NCBI RefSeq assembly: GCF_030272615.1
Contig: NC_081406.1
Location: 245,885,218 to 245,949,217 of the forward strand
Origin: Cryptomeria japonica
Taxonomy: Eukaryota > Streptophyta > Pinopsida > Cupressales > Cupressaceae
DNA length: 64,000 nt
Direction: 5' to 3'
Shown: positions 48,780-61,451 of the stretch, piece by piece
Numbering within the stretch: the stretch's first letter is position 1
Layout of the letters: each line of letters starts with the position of its first letter
Made by a program: the position numbers and the translations under genes
The notes under the pieces: model-generated
Told to the model about the DNA's origin: nothing
The model's input: only the letters and a program-made list of their open reading frames with translations
Database searches by the model: none

Positions 48780-49013
48780 TCAAATGGTTGGTAAGGTTGT
48801 GCTAAGACTTTGTGTTCTTCCCATGTAGGTCCAAGGTTCAACTCTCGCCAACTGGGTTTACTCGATGATTGAGTTATTTGAGCCCACTCAGTTGTCCATT
48901 GAGGTATTCTTGCCTTAGCTCGCTCCCTCCATACCCCAAAACTCGACAAAAAAATATAAGACCAAGGCAAGGTGTGGCTGGGTTACTCGACTAGATTATC
49001 AGATTATCTCATG
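48780..49013 (+). repeat. Possible tRNA-derived SINE
   Basis: ATGGTTGGTAAGGTTGTG (about 48784) resembles an A box, and GGTTCAACTC (about 48835) fits a B-box consensus, as in plant SINEs with a pol III promoter. An A-rich segment, AAAACAAATAAAAATACA, follows near 49018. The minus frame through it (48743-48970) ends at the tRNA-like part and has no domain. No target-site duplication was established. Confidence 0.35.
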
Positions 49014-49989
49014 ATATCAAAACAAATAAAAATACAAATGCATTTATCTAAATTATAATCACCAACTATATCATGTATCAATCTAAATTGATTTTGATTA
49101 AACTAGTCTAAACAATCTTTTTCTTCTTTAAATATTAGATAAAATTCTAAGAGAATTTATAATGATCTTAAATCCAACCCTAAACTGAAATTTTCAACTT
49201 TAATTCAAAACAAAATGATTTAAGATTATAATCTTACGCTCCTTTGTCCCCACCCTTTATAATTGGGTGTGAGTATTAACATTTCACCATGTTTCCACAT
49301 TCCCCAACATGATTAAAAAAAAAGTTCCTAAAGAAAATGGACTGCATTGAGTGTTGGACTATATCACAGACATAAAGACACAGTTTGTGCAAAATATGAT
49401 CTCTCCACACCGTGACATAAGGAAACTTTAGGCTAGTGGAGTGGAGGATTGCAAATAAGCTTTTAGGTCTGTAATAATTTACAAGGGCAGGGGCACAGGG
49501 TTGACATTAAAGCCTGGAATCATGTAAACGAGTTTCCCTCTTCCAAGGTTCCCACTGCCCACCTCCTTTTGTGGGGCATTGACTTTGAGGGATAAATCAT
49601 CTTCTGCTGCTTTGGAAGAGAATCCAAAGACATTTTATCTTCATTGGTGCTGCTGCCTTACATGTCAAACATAACTTTTTCTTTTCAAAGTCAATTCAGT
49701 AGGTACTTCTCCTCTTTTGCTATGTAGTGCTCTGCCATCACCATGCCTTAGGACATCACATGAAGCTGCTTTTTCAAACCGCCACAGCTTGCTCATGCTT
49801 AATTCTCAAGCTATTTCTCTATGAGTGGGACTTCGATATAATAAGATGCTGCTGAGCTACCATTCACCTACATTACCATTACATCAAAGGAGGGGAGCCC
49901 ACATTCTGGAACAAACATTCTGGAAAGCAAACATGTCAGTGGGTTCCATCCAATAAGTGTCTTTTCTGAAGAATATTTTGATAGGGAGG
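49014..49989. other. Intergenic, probable upstream region of the F-box gene
   Basis: No reading frame of note. GC content rises toward 49500-49950. Confidence 0.35.
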
Positions 49990-49998
49990 AATATAAGG
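49990..49998 (+). promoter_or_regulatory. Possible TATA box of the F-box gene
   Basis: GAATATAAGG would give a start near 50020 and a first non-coding exon ending at the donor CTCTG|GTATGC (50132). Confidence 0.35.
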
Positions 49999-50131
49999 AA
50001 GTCATTTGTCAACCCAACTCTCTGGTGTAGATATATTAGTTGGTGATTGCTGCGCTGCCTGGAAGAAGCCTGAAGGTGGTACTGTGAGATCTTGAATGCT
50101 TAGTGTTGGAGGATCTCTTGGATAACCTCTG

Positions 50132-53100
50132 GTATGCTCTAATGCTTGTTCGAGTAGGTTATTATGTTTTTGCATTTGGGTTTTTCTTTCTTGGGTTTAT
50201 ATCCTCGTTATCCAGAAATCAATCCATTTTCTGTGGATGATTCAGGCCCTAGTTTTGTGAATTTATTTCCGCCCTTTAATGCCTCTTTTGGGTTGTTTTT
50301 CTTTGTATGCTACTGATGGCTTAGGTTGTACTTCTTTATTATTGGGGTTAACAAGCTGATTCAGTTACTGGATAATGAAGATGAGAATGAACATCAAATA
50401 TCATGAAATGTTTTACAGTGAATTTTCAATATTGGATGAAGTGGGTATGGTCCAGTTGTTAGTGGCCCAGTGGATGATAGTTTCCATGCAGTGATAGTTT
50501 CTCATATGTATTATTATGCATGGTTTTAAGTGGGTGGTTCTCATAATAACAGCACTGTTCTCGTAGTACTCATTATATTCTGATTTCGGTTTTGATGATT
50601 GGTTTGAGATGGACATGGAAAAATATTGTCTGGACGTCTTTCTAGCCGAAAAAATGTGAACGAGGTTTGATATCTTTGTGCCATTTTTTGCGTGATTAAC
50701 TTACAAACTGCAAGTTTGGTTGATTGTGGTTAACATCTAGGACTTCGCCATTTCTGCAGGATATGAGATGGAACTAGAAGAAAAGTTTTTTCTCTTATTT
50801 ACCATAGGACCTTAGAAGAGGAGCGTATCTGTTACAAAATATGAGATTAAATTAATATTGGTCATGTGTTAATGTCAATTTCATTTATTTTATCTATTTT
50901 GGGTTGATTGTTAAACTGAGATCCGGGCAAATGTTTAGTGATGATTTCACCGTCTATCTCAATAGTTTTACTAGGTCCATAGACAGAAATGATAATGGGA
51001 AAACCTTGAACTGCCGAAGCAATAGTGATGAGACTTCTGTTTGCTTTATGCCTTCTGATGATTTCACCGTCTTTAGAACAAGGAAGTAGGAATCTTATCT
51101 CAATAGTATTACTAGGCCTACAGACAGAAGTGGTAACAGAAAACCTATGGAACTGCGGAAGCATAACCATGAGACTTCTGTTTGCTTTCTGTGATGGAAT
51201 GATTTTGTTTTCTCACAGTTAACACGCCTTGGTACCTTTTTGTATCAACTGTAAGTGCATGCTTTTTTTTATGGAGTTTTACCTGTTGACTGATATTTTC
51301 TGTAGGTGGATGGATATGAATGTGTATTAAATCCCACCGTGATGTACTCCATCTTGGGGTTTAGTTAGTATATGCTACCGCATCAATATTCCTCAAGTCT
51401 GCGGTGAACTCTTTATGCTTAGAAGTTGGATGTACTTGATAAAAAAAATCAACCTGCACTGGTCTGGCCTGCTTAGTGAAAAAGCTAACATATTCTGTTT
51501 ATTCTGGATGGTAGTATGTCAAAATAAAAACCAAGTAGAAGTTTTTTCCGATCATGTACTAGCCTAACTTTAGTTTCTAAAACTATGCTCCTTTATAGTT
51601 CATTCTTTAGTGACTGAGATCAGGTTGAGCTTCTGGATTGATAGAGCCATAAACAAGCATTATACTGTCAAAGAATGGAAAGTTAGAATGTTTCATAGAG
51701 AAATGTGCAACTGATACGGGGAAGATTTAAACTTTATTTCCTGGGGCCTGGATTTTATAAGATGGATTATTCACTGAACATCAGGTTTTCTAAGTTTAAA
51801 TGCAAGATAGCAAAAATTTGAGGATGGAATCCTTCCTCTTGGAGTGATATGTTTATCCAAGATACTATGAGAAAACTTCAGGATCTTCAGCCTGCCCATA
51901 TCATATTGAATTTAACCTAGTTCCAAAACAAAATATTTGAATCTTTCATCCAAGTCAATGCCTTGGAAGCATTTCTGACAAACATAATTGTTGATATTCT
52001 GTAATATGTAACTGTGCACCCACTCCTAAATATAGGCAATGCCATTAGATTTACTTTTTCTTTTCTGGTTTAAACTGTGTGAAACCTTTTCATCAACAAC
52101 AGAAGAGAAAAAATCTAACATGATGGAGTGTGAAAATTACATGACTCTAAAGATACTTACATCTTAAATTTGGTCCTTTGTTATTTCGTAGTGCTTTAAA
52201 AAACCCCTTATTACTGGACAGTGGATTCTTAAAGCTCAAAGATGTGTGCTGTTGAAATTTAAGCTACACTTCAAAGAAAAAAATTGTAACAAGCTGTTTG
52301 AGTGATACCAAATATTGTCACAACTGTTTGGGTGATGCCATATTTCTTGGGGAATGATTAGCTATGCCTTTTTTGTATTGTAACAAGCTGTTTGGGTGAT
52401 CCCAGATCTATTGGGGAGTCATTAGTGTGACTTGAATCTGTGACTAATAACATCTGGACCACTAGGGCCAACCATTGAATCACAGTCCTCAGGATCATTA
52501 AGCTATATTTTAGTGTTCATTTTCCATCTGTGCATGTGGTAGGTAAGTGCCGACAGATAAAAGAATGTTTTTTTTTCTGGGAATACTATAAATGCAGTAT
52601 GCAGTAATGATATTCTGGATAGCTTTTCTCAGTCATTGAAAGGGATTGTGCTTATTAAATTTTACATGCCAATCTCGCCAGTTTCATGTTTTTGTAGATT
52701 TATTTCATATGTAGCATGTTTGATATTCTCTTTTAAAATTTTATGTGGTCACACATGTTTTTTTTTTCCCGGAATACTATAAATGCAGTAAGAAGTAATG
52801 ATATTCTGGATAGCTTTTCTCAGTCATTGAAAGGGATTGTGCTTATTAAATTTTACATGCCAATCTCGCCAGTTTCATGTTTTTGTAGATTTATTTCACA
52901 TGTAGCATGTTTGATATTCTCTTTTAAAATTTTATGTGGTCACACAGATCAGTGGCCTCTCTTTTGAGGATTCTGTTCCACATAAATACTTTCTCACTCC
53001 TTTTACGTCATCTAGTGCGGTGTATAGATATATACTAAGATAAAGACAAGTTGTGTAGGGATATATTAGTTCTTTAGACAGACGGAATTCCAACTAAGTG

Positions 53101-53293
53101 TTCTCTTTCTATATTTAGAAACCTGTCATACCTCAGTATTAAAGTGCCATACAATGGTTTGCATATTAAGGTATATTATTTCCAATGCTTTGGTACAAGC
53201 ATTTTGAAAGCCATAGAAATGCATTTTTATCTTTGGTGCTAAGCTCTATGCTATGGATCTTAATGTTTTTCTTGTTTTAAATATTGAATGCAG
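50132..53293 (+). other. Probable long 5' UTR intron of the F-box gene
   Basis: The coding exon is preceded by a clean acceptor, TTAAATATTGAATGCAG|ACTTC (AG at 53292-53293), with a T-rich run upstream. A fitting donor is at 50132. The 3.2 kb between has no long frame. It contains a 191-bp tandem duplication (52566-52947) and an imperfect pair of about 97 bp (50952-51048 and 51095-51191). Confidence 0.4.
52566..52947. repeat. 191-bp tandem duplication, two units
   Basis: GAATACTATAAATGCAGTA at 52581 recurs at 52772, and GTGGTCACACA at 52745 recurs at 52936, both with an offset of 191. The two units are nearly identical, with a run of T at the start of each. Confidence 0.9.
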
Positions 53294-53376
53294 ACTTCTT
53301 CCACTCCTGCCATCTGTGCTGCAATTTCTCCATGTGCAACTTTTTTCCTAAGATCTCATCAAATAATGGAATTTCA

Positions 53377-54660
53377 ATGGAGAACTGGAATGCTTTAGTG
53401 GTGAATAAAAGGAGTATGATAGACTCTCAAAATGGAAACAGGCCAGCAAAGAAGAGGAGGACAAATTTTCCATCTCTGCATGAGAATTATATGAGCATGG
53501 ATAAGTTGTCATGGGGAGAATTTCATGAAGACTTATTGGAGAGGGTGCTTGCAAGGTTGCCTGTATCTAAGTTGTTCAGTTTCCGTTCAGTGTGCAAAAG
53601 ATGGAATTCAATATTAGATTCTCCAAGTTTTCTGGATGCTTCTTCAGAGGTGCCATTCCGAGCTCCATGGTTCTACATGGTAGATTCAAAGTTTGAACAA
53701 GGGATGGTGTATGACACAGAAGTGTATAAATGGCACCACATTAAAGTTCCACATGTGCTTAGCAAAAATGTGTCGAAGCCAATAGCATCTGCAGGAGGTC
53801 TAATTTGTTTTGAGTCAGCTTATGGCAAGTTCATTGTTTGCAACCCTCTCACAGGACAGTGCCGCAAACTACCCAATTTACACTTTACTGAGACAATACA
53901 TGCAGTCACCATGGTTGCATATAAAAAGTCTTACAAGGTAATTGTCATATATGGCATTTTCCCTACCTTTGTGACTAAAGTCTATGATTCATCAACCTGC
54001 AGATGGAGTGAACCATCTATATGCTGGAACATGAAGGAAAAGTGTGGAACATCATGCTTGAAGCAAAATATGAGCAATGATGATGGAATTATGTACTTCC
54101 TGAACAAAGGGGGTAATATTGTTGCTTCTGATGTCCAGCGGAGTCCTTCAAAAGAGTATTCTTCTATCTTGACATCAGCCAATGGTGAAGAAGAAATAGT
54201 CTATTTTTTTAACAGAGGAGGTAATGTAGTGGCCTGTAATACTCACAAAGGCTTGTGGTATGAGCTTCCTCCTTTATCACATCCAACGCTTGAGTACTCC
54301 CTAGACATTGTGAATTGTGGGGGGCGTATGTTGGTTGTAGTACTCCTTGATTTTTTGGAGAGTTCTACAGTGAGAATATGGGAATTTGACGAGGCCAATT
54401 CTGAATGGAAGCAAGCTTTAGCAATGCCTGTTTCGATGTCTCATCGATACTTTGGAATGAAAGCTGACCTCAACTGTACAGCTTATGATAACTTGATGAT
54501 GATTTGCATAAGTTCTTGTGAATTTAGCTGTCTAGTACTTTGTAATATTATAGAAAACTCATGGCTAGAGTTGCCTCTTTGTTCTCTGACTGGAGACTGT
54601 GATATCAAAAAGTTTGTATCTGCCTTCCCATTTGAACCAAGGCTGGAAGCCCCCGTTTGA
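53377..54660 (+). CDS. F-box protein of the LCR/FBX6 type (SCF E3 ligase subunit)
   Basis: An intact frame of 427 codons counted from ATG 53377; upstream in-frame ATGs at 53284 and 53332 also exist, but the first overlaps the splice acceptor. A basic stretch, PAKKRRTNF, looks like a nuclear signal. The F-box follows: SWGEFHEDLLERVLARLPVS, then KLFSFRSVCKRWNSIL. The rest is the beta-propeller-like F-box-associated region: PWFYMVDSKFEQGMVYD, SAGGLICFESAYGKFIVCNP, then MYFLNKGGNIVASDVQRSPS and VYFFNRGGNVVACNTHKG, ending FPFEPRLEAPV. The layout and the QRSPS and FEPR.EA blocks resemble the Arabidopsis LCR (At1g27340)/At5g15710 group. F-box proteins bind SKP1 and bring targets to an SCF ubiquitin ligase; the target here is unknown. 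It is the only long uninterrupted non-transposon gene in the window. Confidence 0.85.
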   Translation: MENWNALVVNKRSMIDSQNGNRPAKKRRTNFPSLHENYMSMDKLSWGEFHEDLLERVLARLPVSKLFSFRSVCKRWNSILDSPSFLDASSEVPFRAPWFYMVDSKFEQGMVYDTEVYKWHHIKVPHVLSKNVSKPIASAGGLICFESAYGKFIVCNPLTGQCRKLPNLHFTETIHAVTMVAYKKSYKVIVIYGIFPTFVTKVYDSSTCRWSEPSICWNMKEKCGTSCLKQNMSNDDGIMYFLNKGGNIVASDVQRSPSKEYSSILTSANGEEEIVYFFNRGGNVVACNTHKGLWYELPPLSHPTLEYSLDIVNCGGRMLVVVLLDFLESSTVRIWEFDEANSEWKQALAMPVSMSHRYFGMKADLNCTAYDNLMMICISSCEFSCLVLCNIIENSWLELPLCSLTGDCDIKKFVSAFPFEPRLEAPV

Positions 54661-54928
54661 TATTGTTAATGTCCATCAGAGGGTTTATTATAACCTATAC
54701 AAAATCTGTCAGTCTTGTGGAGCTTCAGATTATAAGCTACCAAGACTCAAAATTATGTGCAGAAAATTAACACTTGTTTCCAATCAAGTGCTATGTGTTC
54801 TCATCCATTCTTTGAATTCCAACTTCCTTCATCTTTGCTTTAAATCAGTGGGAATTTTTGCTGCACTATTTATAGGCCATGCAACATGAAGGTCATGTGA
54901 TAATTTTGTTAACTTTTTAACATACTTG

Positions 54929-54934
54929 AATAAA
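54929..54934 (+). terminator. Possible polyadenylation signal of the F-box gene
   Basis: AATAAA lies about 270 bp after the stop codon, followed by a T-rich stretch. Confidence 0.4.
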
Positions 54935-57900
54935 TTTTTAAGTGTTTAAACGTTTGTCATCAAGTTTCTCTTTGATTTTCACCAAACCAACTTGAATGAA
55001 CTCATTTTGTATCAAGCAGTATTTTTGTTTGACCACTGCAACTTTTTTAGTAAAAGATCTTAAATAAATTTATAGAAAGAACAAAGAAAATACATTTTAC
55101 TGTCCACAAATATGTAAATAGGATTGTAAAATGCAGCTAGCTTAGAGTGGATTAAGGGAGAGTTCAACATGTCTCCAATGAACTAAAGAAAACTAGAAAA
55201 TTGTTCACCCCCAAATGTGAAAGTGGAAAAATAGCTGATTCATATTCAACTTGGGTATTACAACAAATGATTCATCAATACGGCTTTCTAATTCTTTATG
55301 TACTATTCCAATGTTTATGCTACCAAAAACAACAATCTAATGCTGTAACATGATCTTACAGCAGCCAAATGGTTGCCATCTACATCAGATATCCTTCATG
55401 TAATTGTATACATGCTCATACACAATGCTTATTTACCAGATTTCAGTCTTGCGCTCCTATTAACATGTGCGCTCCTATTAACATGTGGTTGTTCTTTATT
55501 CCACAAAGCCAACAGAGCAACAAAAAAAATGCTGATTCTTTAACTTATTCAAAGTAGAATTCAATGCCGATTCCTTAACTCACTTAAATTTGAATTCAAC
55601 TTCTAGTCACTGTTATGAACAAGTAACAGGCTTTTAATCAACTGAACATGTCATTCTTATGCTTTCTTAAATTTTCAAGTTAGTGCAGTGGTGAAAATAA
55701 GCAAGCAAAAGAATACAAATATGGAGAGGGAGAGAAAAACAAGCATTTACCTTGAAAAATCTTAACGTGAGAAAATTCTATATAAATGAAGCCATGACAC
55801 TCCATACCCACAATCATCTTTCAAGATTTTACAAGCCAATTTCTTGAATTATTCCTTGAAATGTACTTTGGATATTGGTCTAGTGAATTTACAATGCTCT
55901 CTAGGCTGGCCTTCCTTGGATTACTTGCTTACCCAACATACATTGCTGCTGCTCCCTGCTATTGCAGTCATCTCCTACTTTGAAAACTCCCTAAGATCAC
56001 TCTTATAGAGTCTTGAATGCATTTAAATGGCTTTTCTAAAACTCGTAGACTGGTATATTCATGCTAAGGGATGGGAATTCGTGTTTTGCAAAGGATTTTA
56101 AACACCTCCAGGACGAAGAGGCCCAAGAAAATTTGATTCAAATCCTCTTTGGACGCTTGGCATTGCTATTCTATTCCTTATAGTATGGATTTCAAACTAA
56201 AGACAAAACTCATTCTTTTTCTTGTTTCGTGATGTACAGTTTTTTCATGAGCCGAAACTATTTGCACGTTCTCTTCTTAACGGAATCTATTTGTATGTTC
56301 TCTTCTTAACGGAATCTATACCACTTGGGACTTTAGATTCAATAATGTGGCCCTAGGGCTTTGACTCATCGTTGACCCCTAGTGCACTTGTTGACCCTAT
56401 TCTACGCTCGATACACTATATCCTACCTATACCCTACCTTGTTTGGTTCTATCTTGATGATGTTAGAAGTATGTCCTAAGCTTTTCTTTAAACATAGAAA
56501 TAAAATTGATCATCTTAATCAATTGAATTATTGTAATTTTTGGGAGCTAATTAGGATCACACCTCTCCCAATCTAGAAGGTTTGAATTAAAAAAATAGAT
56601 TTAATGTCTAGTTTTTTAAATGCAACCTCTTTCTTCATTGCTTTCCATATTTGATGATTCCTTGTAAATCAAGACTCCGTGGCTCTTTCACATACTAGTC
56701 AAATTACGCTCTTACATTATTTGGTGTCTTGACCTTTGCTCTTATCTTGCGCTTGCTCTCTTTAGTGACACCCTTTTTTTTAAAATCTTGGCTTGCTATT
56801 GCACATTATTGTGCCTTTACTCGTCCTTTTACTCTGTAGCACCTTTACTTCAACTCATATGGTTAGTAGTGATCTTAGTTGTAGCCCCTTTTTTCATATC
56901 ACACATACTTGCAAACTAGAGGATTGCTCTGTATGGAGATGTTTGTTTCATCTTCAATCTTAACATCTCTATAAGTGATCGAATTTTTTTGATTATATAA
57001 GTGGTTCAAATCACAACCTTCTTTATATAGTTGCTAACCTATTCAAGTGTATACATAACTAGATTTTTTTCAACTTATTGATGAGGACGAAGGGGCCCCT
57101 ACGTGGCTAACTTGTAGTAGTCATGACCTCAATCTCATCCCTTTATTATGTTAGTCCTATGTACTCGACAAGACTTGATCCCTTATGGACTCTTTGTGAG
57201 CCAATCAACTTCATTCATAGGCCAAGGCCCACTTTACATCAACAAGAAATAAAACTATATGAAAATTCTTTCAACAAAAACAAGATATATGTGTAATTAT
57301 ATATCCACAAATAAATAACTTTTGAGAGTACTACTTACCATGCATTCTATTTTCTCTTTACTATCAATGATCACATGATACATTTTTATCAAGATAAGTA
57401 GGTTTTGAAAGGGGCCTCTCCCTTTTATAACAAAATAACTACCATGAAAAAAATGAGCCCCACAACATGTGGGGGCATCACAAAGAACAACAAAAACTAG
57501 AGTAGGAATAACTAAGAACAAAATAAACAACAAAGGAGTAGGTGGAAATGAAGAAAACACAACAAAGAGGGAAGCTAGCCAGGCTTGGCTAGCATCTTTA
57601 GACTAGAAGCAATATTTCATTCATTGGCAAAGAAGTTGATCTAATCTTCTAAGGAGGCTTCAATAGTGTCACCCTCCACCATTATCCCTTTATTCTTGAT
57701 AGTCTGAATAGTCCTAGCACATGTCCTTCTAGTAGGACCTTTAATAGTGATGGGTCCACCCTAAAAAAATTGAAGACTTATTTTATGGAGATCATTTTGT
57801 AGAATAAACAAACTAGTGGCTAAGTTTTTGGTATTGTATTCTTGTTGAAGGACACTATCTCTTGAAGGTTCCTAGTTATATCTTCCTACTTCTCAATGCA

Positions 57901-59264
57901 ATTTAGCCAATTCTTCGATCTCTACCAGCCCCTGCTACCAAAAGAAACAATAGTTGGAATCTCCAAAACAATGGTATCACTATCCTTATAAGATCTTTTG
58001 GGGGCTTCATGACCCTTAGGATTTTGGTCAAGGCCTTCATCTACTTCACCAATTATTTTTAGTCACAAATTTGAAGGTTAACCACCTCTTTCATCTTGAG
58101 AACTCCATTTAACATCTCAATACACCAACTACCAGTTTGAGGCACAAGGTTTTTCTCCCTAGAGGATGAGGGTATACTAACAATGGGGTCCTCCAACATA
58201 GCTTTTCCATTATTCTTTATTTCCATAGTTCCATCTTTTTACCCTAGGGGATTCTTGGAAAAAATTAAAGTTTAAGCTTGATTTAGGTGGTTGAGGTCAA
58301 GATTTAGGATTTTGATCTTGATAATTCTAGGTTGGTCAACCCACAATTCTGTGTCCACTTTCAACGTCATCATGGTATTTTCTTGAAATCACTATTTTTT
58401 ATAAAATTAAATGATTTAAGCCTTGTGTGGTTCTATCTAAATGGTTATAATTTAAGAGGGTTAAGTTAGACCCCATTAGATTGAACCCTCTTTAATAGAA
58501 TTGCCCTAGTTCTTAAATCAAACCCTTAATGGAGTCTCCTTTGCACCAATCAAGATGTTAAGAAAAAACCATTTTTACTTCACCTTTTGGAGGATCAAAC
58601 CAAGTCATTTAGGAGATCTAGTTTGTAACTATATAGCTCTTATTATAAGCTTTCCCAAAAGGATAATTTTGATTGTATTTTTTATTTATTTCTTATGAAT
58701 GTAATTTTTTCATCAAATGTCAAGGTCGTTATTTCACACACAAAAAAAAAAAATAGAGAAAAATTCTAAAATATATCTATGCACTAGGTATTGATGTCCT
58801 TATTTCAACATAAAAAGAAGAATTTAATTCAAATGAATAAAAAAAAATATGTGATACCAAATCAACATATGTTTGAATTATAGTTAATGTCACCTCAAAA
58901 AGATCAAAATTATATTATTCAATAACTAAGTATGAAAAGAATATGTGCCCGAGATATTGGTGTTACAAATCTGTGTTTAAAAATTTATAATTTTATCCTT
59001 TTTACAAATAAAGATATGCTATATTGAACACATGTAACTTTTTTGAAATGTTTTCATTATATAAACTTGGGAAGGGCCTTACCATATATAGGGAACAACT
59101 GAAAAAAAGCTAGAAAACAACAAACCTAAATGACAAACAAAACATGTCTCATGAGAAGAGAGTTGGAACACACAAAAAAAAATGCTTTTGATTAGAGCAT
59201 GGAATTGGAAGAAGCCCTCAAAGATTGAGGGAACAAGGACCAAGAATAGTCTCTCAAGGAGGTT
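54935..59264. other. Intergenic stretch, no gene supported
   Basis: Mostly AT-rich with short frames. Two small tandem duplications occur: GCGCTCCTATTAACATGT twice at 55451-55487, and GTTCTCTTCTTAACGGAATC twice at about 56268-56318. The minus frame at 57297-57560 has no domain. The 57300-59264 part may be an untranslated or non-coding tail of the DUF4283 relic that lies on the same strand. Confidence 0.4.
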
Positions 59265-60050
59265 TGGATCCCATCTTCACCCAATCTCCAGATAGGGGAA
59301 GGTAGGGATGAAAATTCTTTTCACTTTTTGAAAGAGGAAACTTAGTCAAAGCACTCTCAAGGACATCTACAAGTTTCCTTTTGACCTTACAAGGGAAATC
59401 TAAGCTCACATTAGCCTTAGAAACTCTTCTAGTAGAATCTAGAATCTTCCTATTATAGTAAGGTTAATGACAAACCTCTTCAAACTTGAAGATCTCATTG
59501 GAGTACACAATTTCATGAAAATCTTGGCATAACCAAGACAAATGCCTGCCATTATGGAAATGCAATTTTCAAGAGGTCAATAAAAATTCCTACTACTAAA
59601 CGACCAACCTAGAGAACACCTTAATATTGTTGGGTAATTCTACACAAACAAAAAATCTAGAAAAAATAAACTTTGTTCTATATTCATGATATCATCAATG
59701 GAGATGAACTAAACAATAACATCAACAATACCATGAATGATACTTTCATCCTAGAACTCCAAAGGGAGCCTATGGAGATGAACCCATATACAAATCATGT
59801 TAATCTTGGTAGCATCAAAACCAACATACCATCTTTTTAAAAATAGAAAAGCCTTACCAAAAAAGTGGGACCCTCTAAATGGAGCTATCCTTGATGGACT
59901 AGAAGGAGAAGAGGATGAATCCATTCATCAAGGCCTTCACATGAATGAGACTTGTCTAGCATTTAGACAATCAATTGTGAATAAACTCAATGTTTGGTAT
60001 ATGAATAAAGAAGCTCTCAATAAGAGAAAAATGTAAGCCTTTAGAGGCTC
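59265..60050 (-). pseudogene. DUF4283-type (retroelement ORF1-like) pseudogene
   Basis: The minus strand reads SLIESFFIHIPNIEFIHN, then GPTF, then WVHLHRLPLEF*DESIIHGI and, frame-shifted, ARFCVCVELPNN. It continues HNGRHLSWLCQDFHEIVYSN and SLDFPCKVKRKLVDVLESAL. Blocks such as W.H.HRLPLEFW and ARFCV are typical of plant DUF4283 proteins, often the first ORF of LINEs. At least two frameshifts and several stops are present. No endonuclease or LINE RT was found nearby, so this is a relic or a captured gene. Confidence 0.6.
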
Positions 60051-60512
60051 TTTCCACCCAAGCTTCAAGGGGGAGGAGAGGGCACACAATATAATAATTT
60101 ATCACTATCCATAACAAAAACCCTTTGCACAATAGCAAGGTACTTAACGAAGAGATTGCTAGTCCCAACAATAGAAGGACTGGAAGTAGGCATATCACAC
60201 ACCACCCTCTTATCTAGACCCAACCCCCCACTACAAAGTAGGAGATGCAAGTCTTGCACAATGTCTACCCAACAAAATTTCAAACTCTTATTGCCCTCAT
60301 GAAGAGACTCCACCAAAACTAAGCAATCAAAGACCCTAACAAAAGTAAGAGATGAAATCTTAGCATCCATTGAGGATGTAGGGAAAGTGACTAATAAAGA
60401 ATCCAAAAATGCAATAAGAGACTATTCTCTTGATGAAAAAACCTCAAAAGATACTTCCTTCACACCAGGGATAACTTTAAGAAACCACCCCTCGGGCAAC
60501 TGTGTAAAATCC

Positions 60513-60870
60513 TGGCGAATCAGACATTATTTCGGGGGAAAATTTTCATATGGATGGCAAATGTTTTTTTCAAAATAGGGCAAAAATTTATTTTGTATTG
60601 GCGATTTTTTTCTAGGGTACGAAAATTCCATAAATTTCTGGCGAATTATACCTTGTTCTATGGGGAAAATATATATTGTAGGAGGCGAATAATTTTTGTT
60701 AAAAGGAAAAAATATATAATTACATGGGTGAAAAATTTTACTCCGAAGGAAAAATTACTTAAATGTATTGGCGATTTTTATCCACCGCTTGAAAATTATT
60801 GAATTTGTTTTGGCGAATATTTTGTTATTTATGGAAAAATATATAATTTATTGGCGATTTCATGAATTCA
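60513..60870. repeat. Diverged tandem array, 42-bp unit, about nine units
   Basis: The anchor TGGCGAWT recurs at 60513, 60555 (degenerate), 60599, 60639, 60682, 60726 (degenerate), 60769, 60811 and 60852. The steps are 42, 44, 40, 43, 44, 43, 42 and 41. In most units a GGGAAAA or GGAAAAA string follows about 20 bp later. The regular step with little sequence identity marks an old minisatellite. Confidence 0.75.
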
Positions 60871-60963
60871 TTGCCATTAATAGACAAGGCACATCACATC
60901 ACATCAGTACATCACATTGAATCCGGACTCTGCACGATGTATCAATAAGTGTGGCCTCTTTGA

Positions 60964-60969
60964 CACGTG
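60964..60969. promoter_or_regulatory. G-box (CACGTG) upstream of the 61452 gene
   Basis: GACACGTGAAG contains the palindromic CACGTG core bound by plant bZIP and bHLH factors. It lies 490 bp upstream of the ATG. Confidence 0.35.
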
Positions 60970-61305
60970 AAGGGTGACACATACCTAAAATCCATCAATG
61001 ATTTTAAATCATTCGATGATCGTAGATCAATGGCTGAAGTTTTATTTCGACCCAATTTTTTGAAGGGAACATAGCTCACCAGAAAGTGCCCAGAATGGAA
61101 TTGGATTCAATAGACACGTATCAAATCTCACAAATCACGATCGATAATTTTGGTCATTTAATACATATCTATTCACTTACGGCAATCCACACTGTCCCCA
61201 CGACTTCCAATGTGGTACTTGCCAACTTGGTACTGGTTTTGAGTTGTTTCCAAATTTAAAGCAATTAATAGGGTTAGAGAAGTAATTATTACAATCAAGA
61301 GCTTT

Positions 61306-61315
61306 ATTTATATAC
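61306..61315 (+). promoter_or_regulatory. TATA box for the 61452 gene
   Basis: TTTATATACG, about 140 bp upstream of the ATG. A start near 61340 would give a 110-nt leader. The leader could hold a 71-bp intron (GT at 61381, AG at 61450-61451), which would place the ATG exactly at the exon start; this is not proven. Confidence 0.4.
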
Positions 61316-61451
61316 GATCTCTGCTTCTTTCATCTTCAATTAGCCTTTGCCATTTGGTAGATAAATCATCGGAGCTCACGGTATTTAAATTCTTTCTCTG
61401 GTTTAGGTTTATAAGCTTAGGTTGTTTAATTTGTTAATCTGTTTTCTCAAG

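Noticed and set aside
60387..60802. Two short plus-strand frames in the 42-bp array
   Set aside because: Repeat-derived; the frames drift with the array and have no domain.
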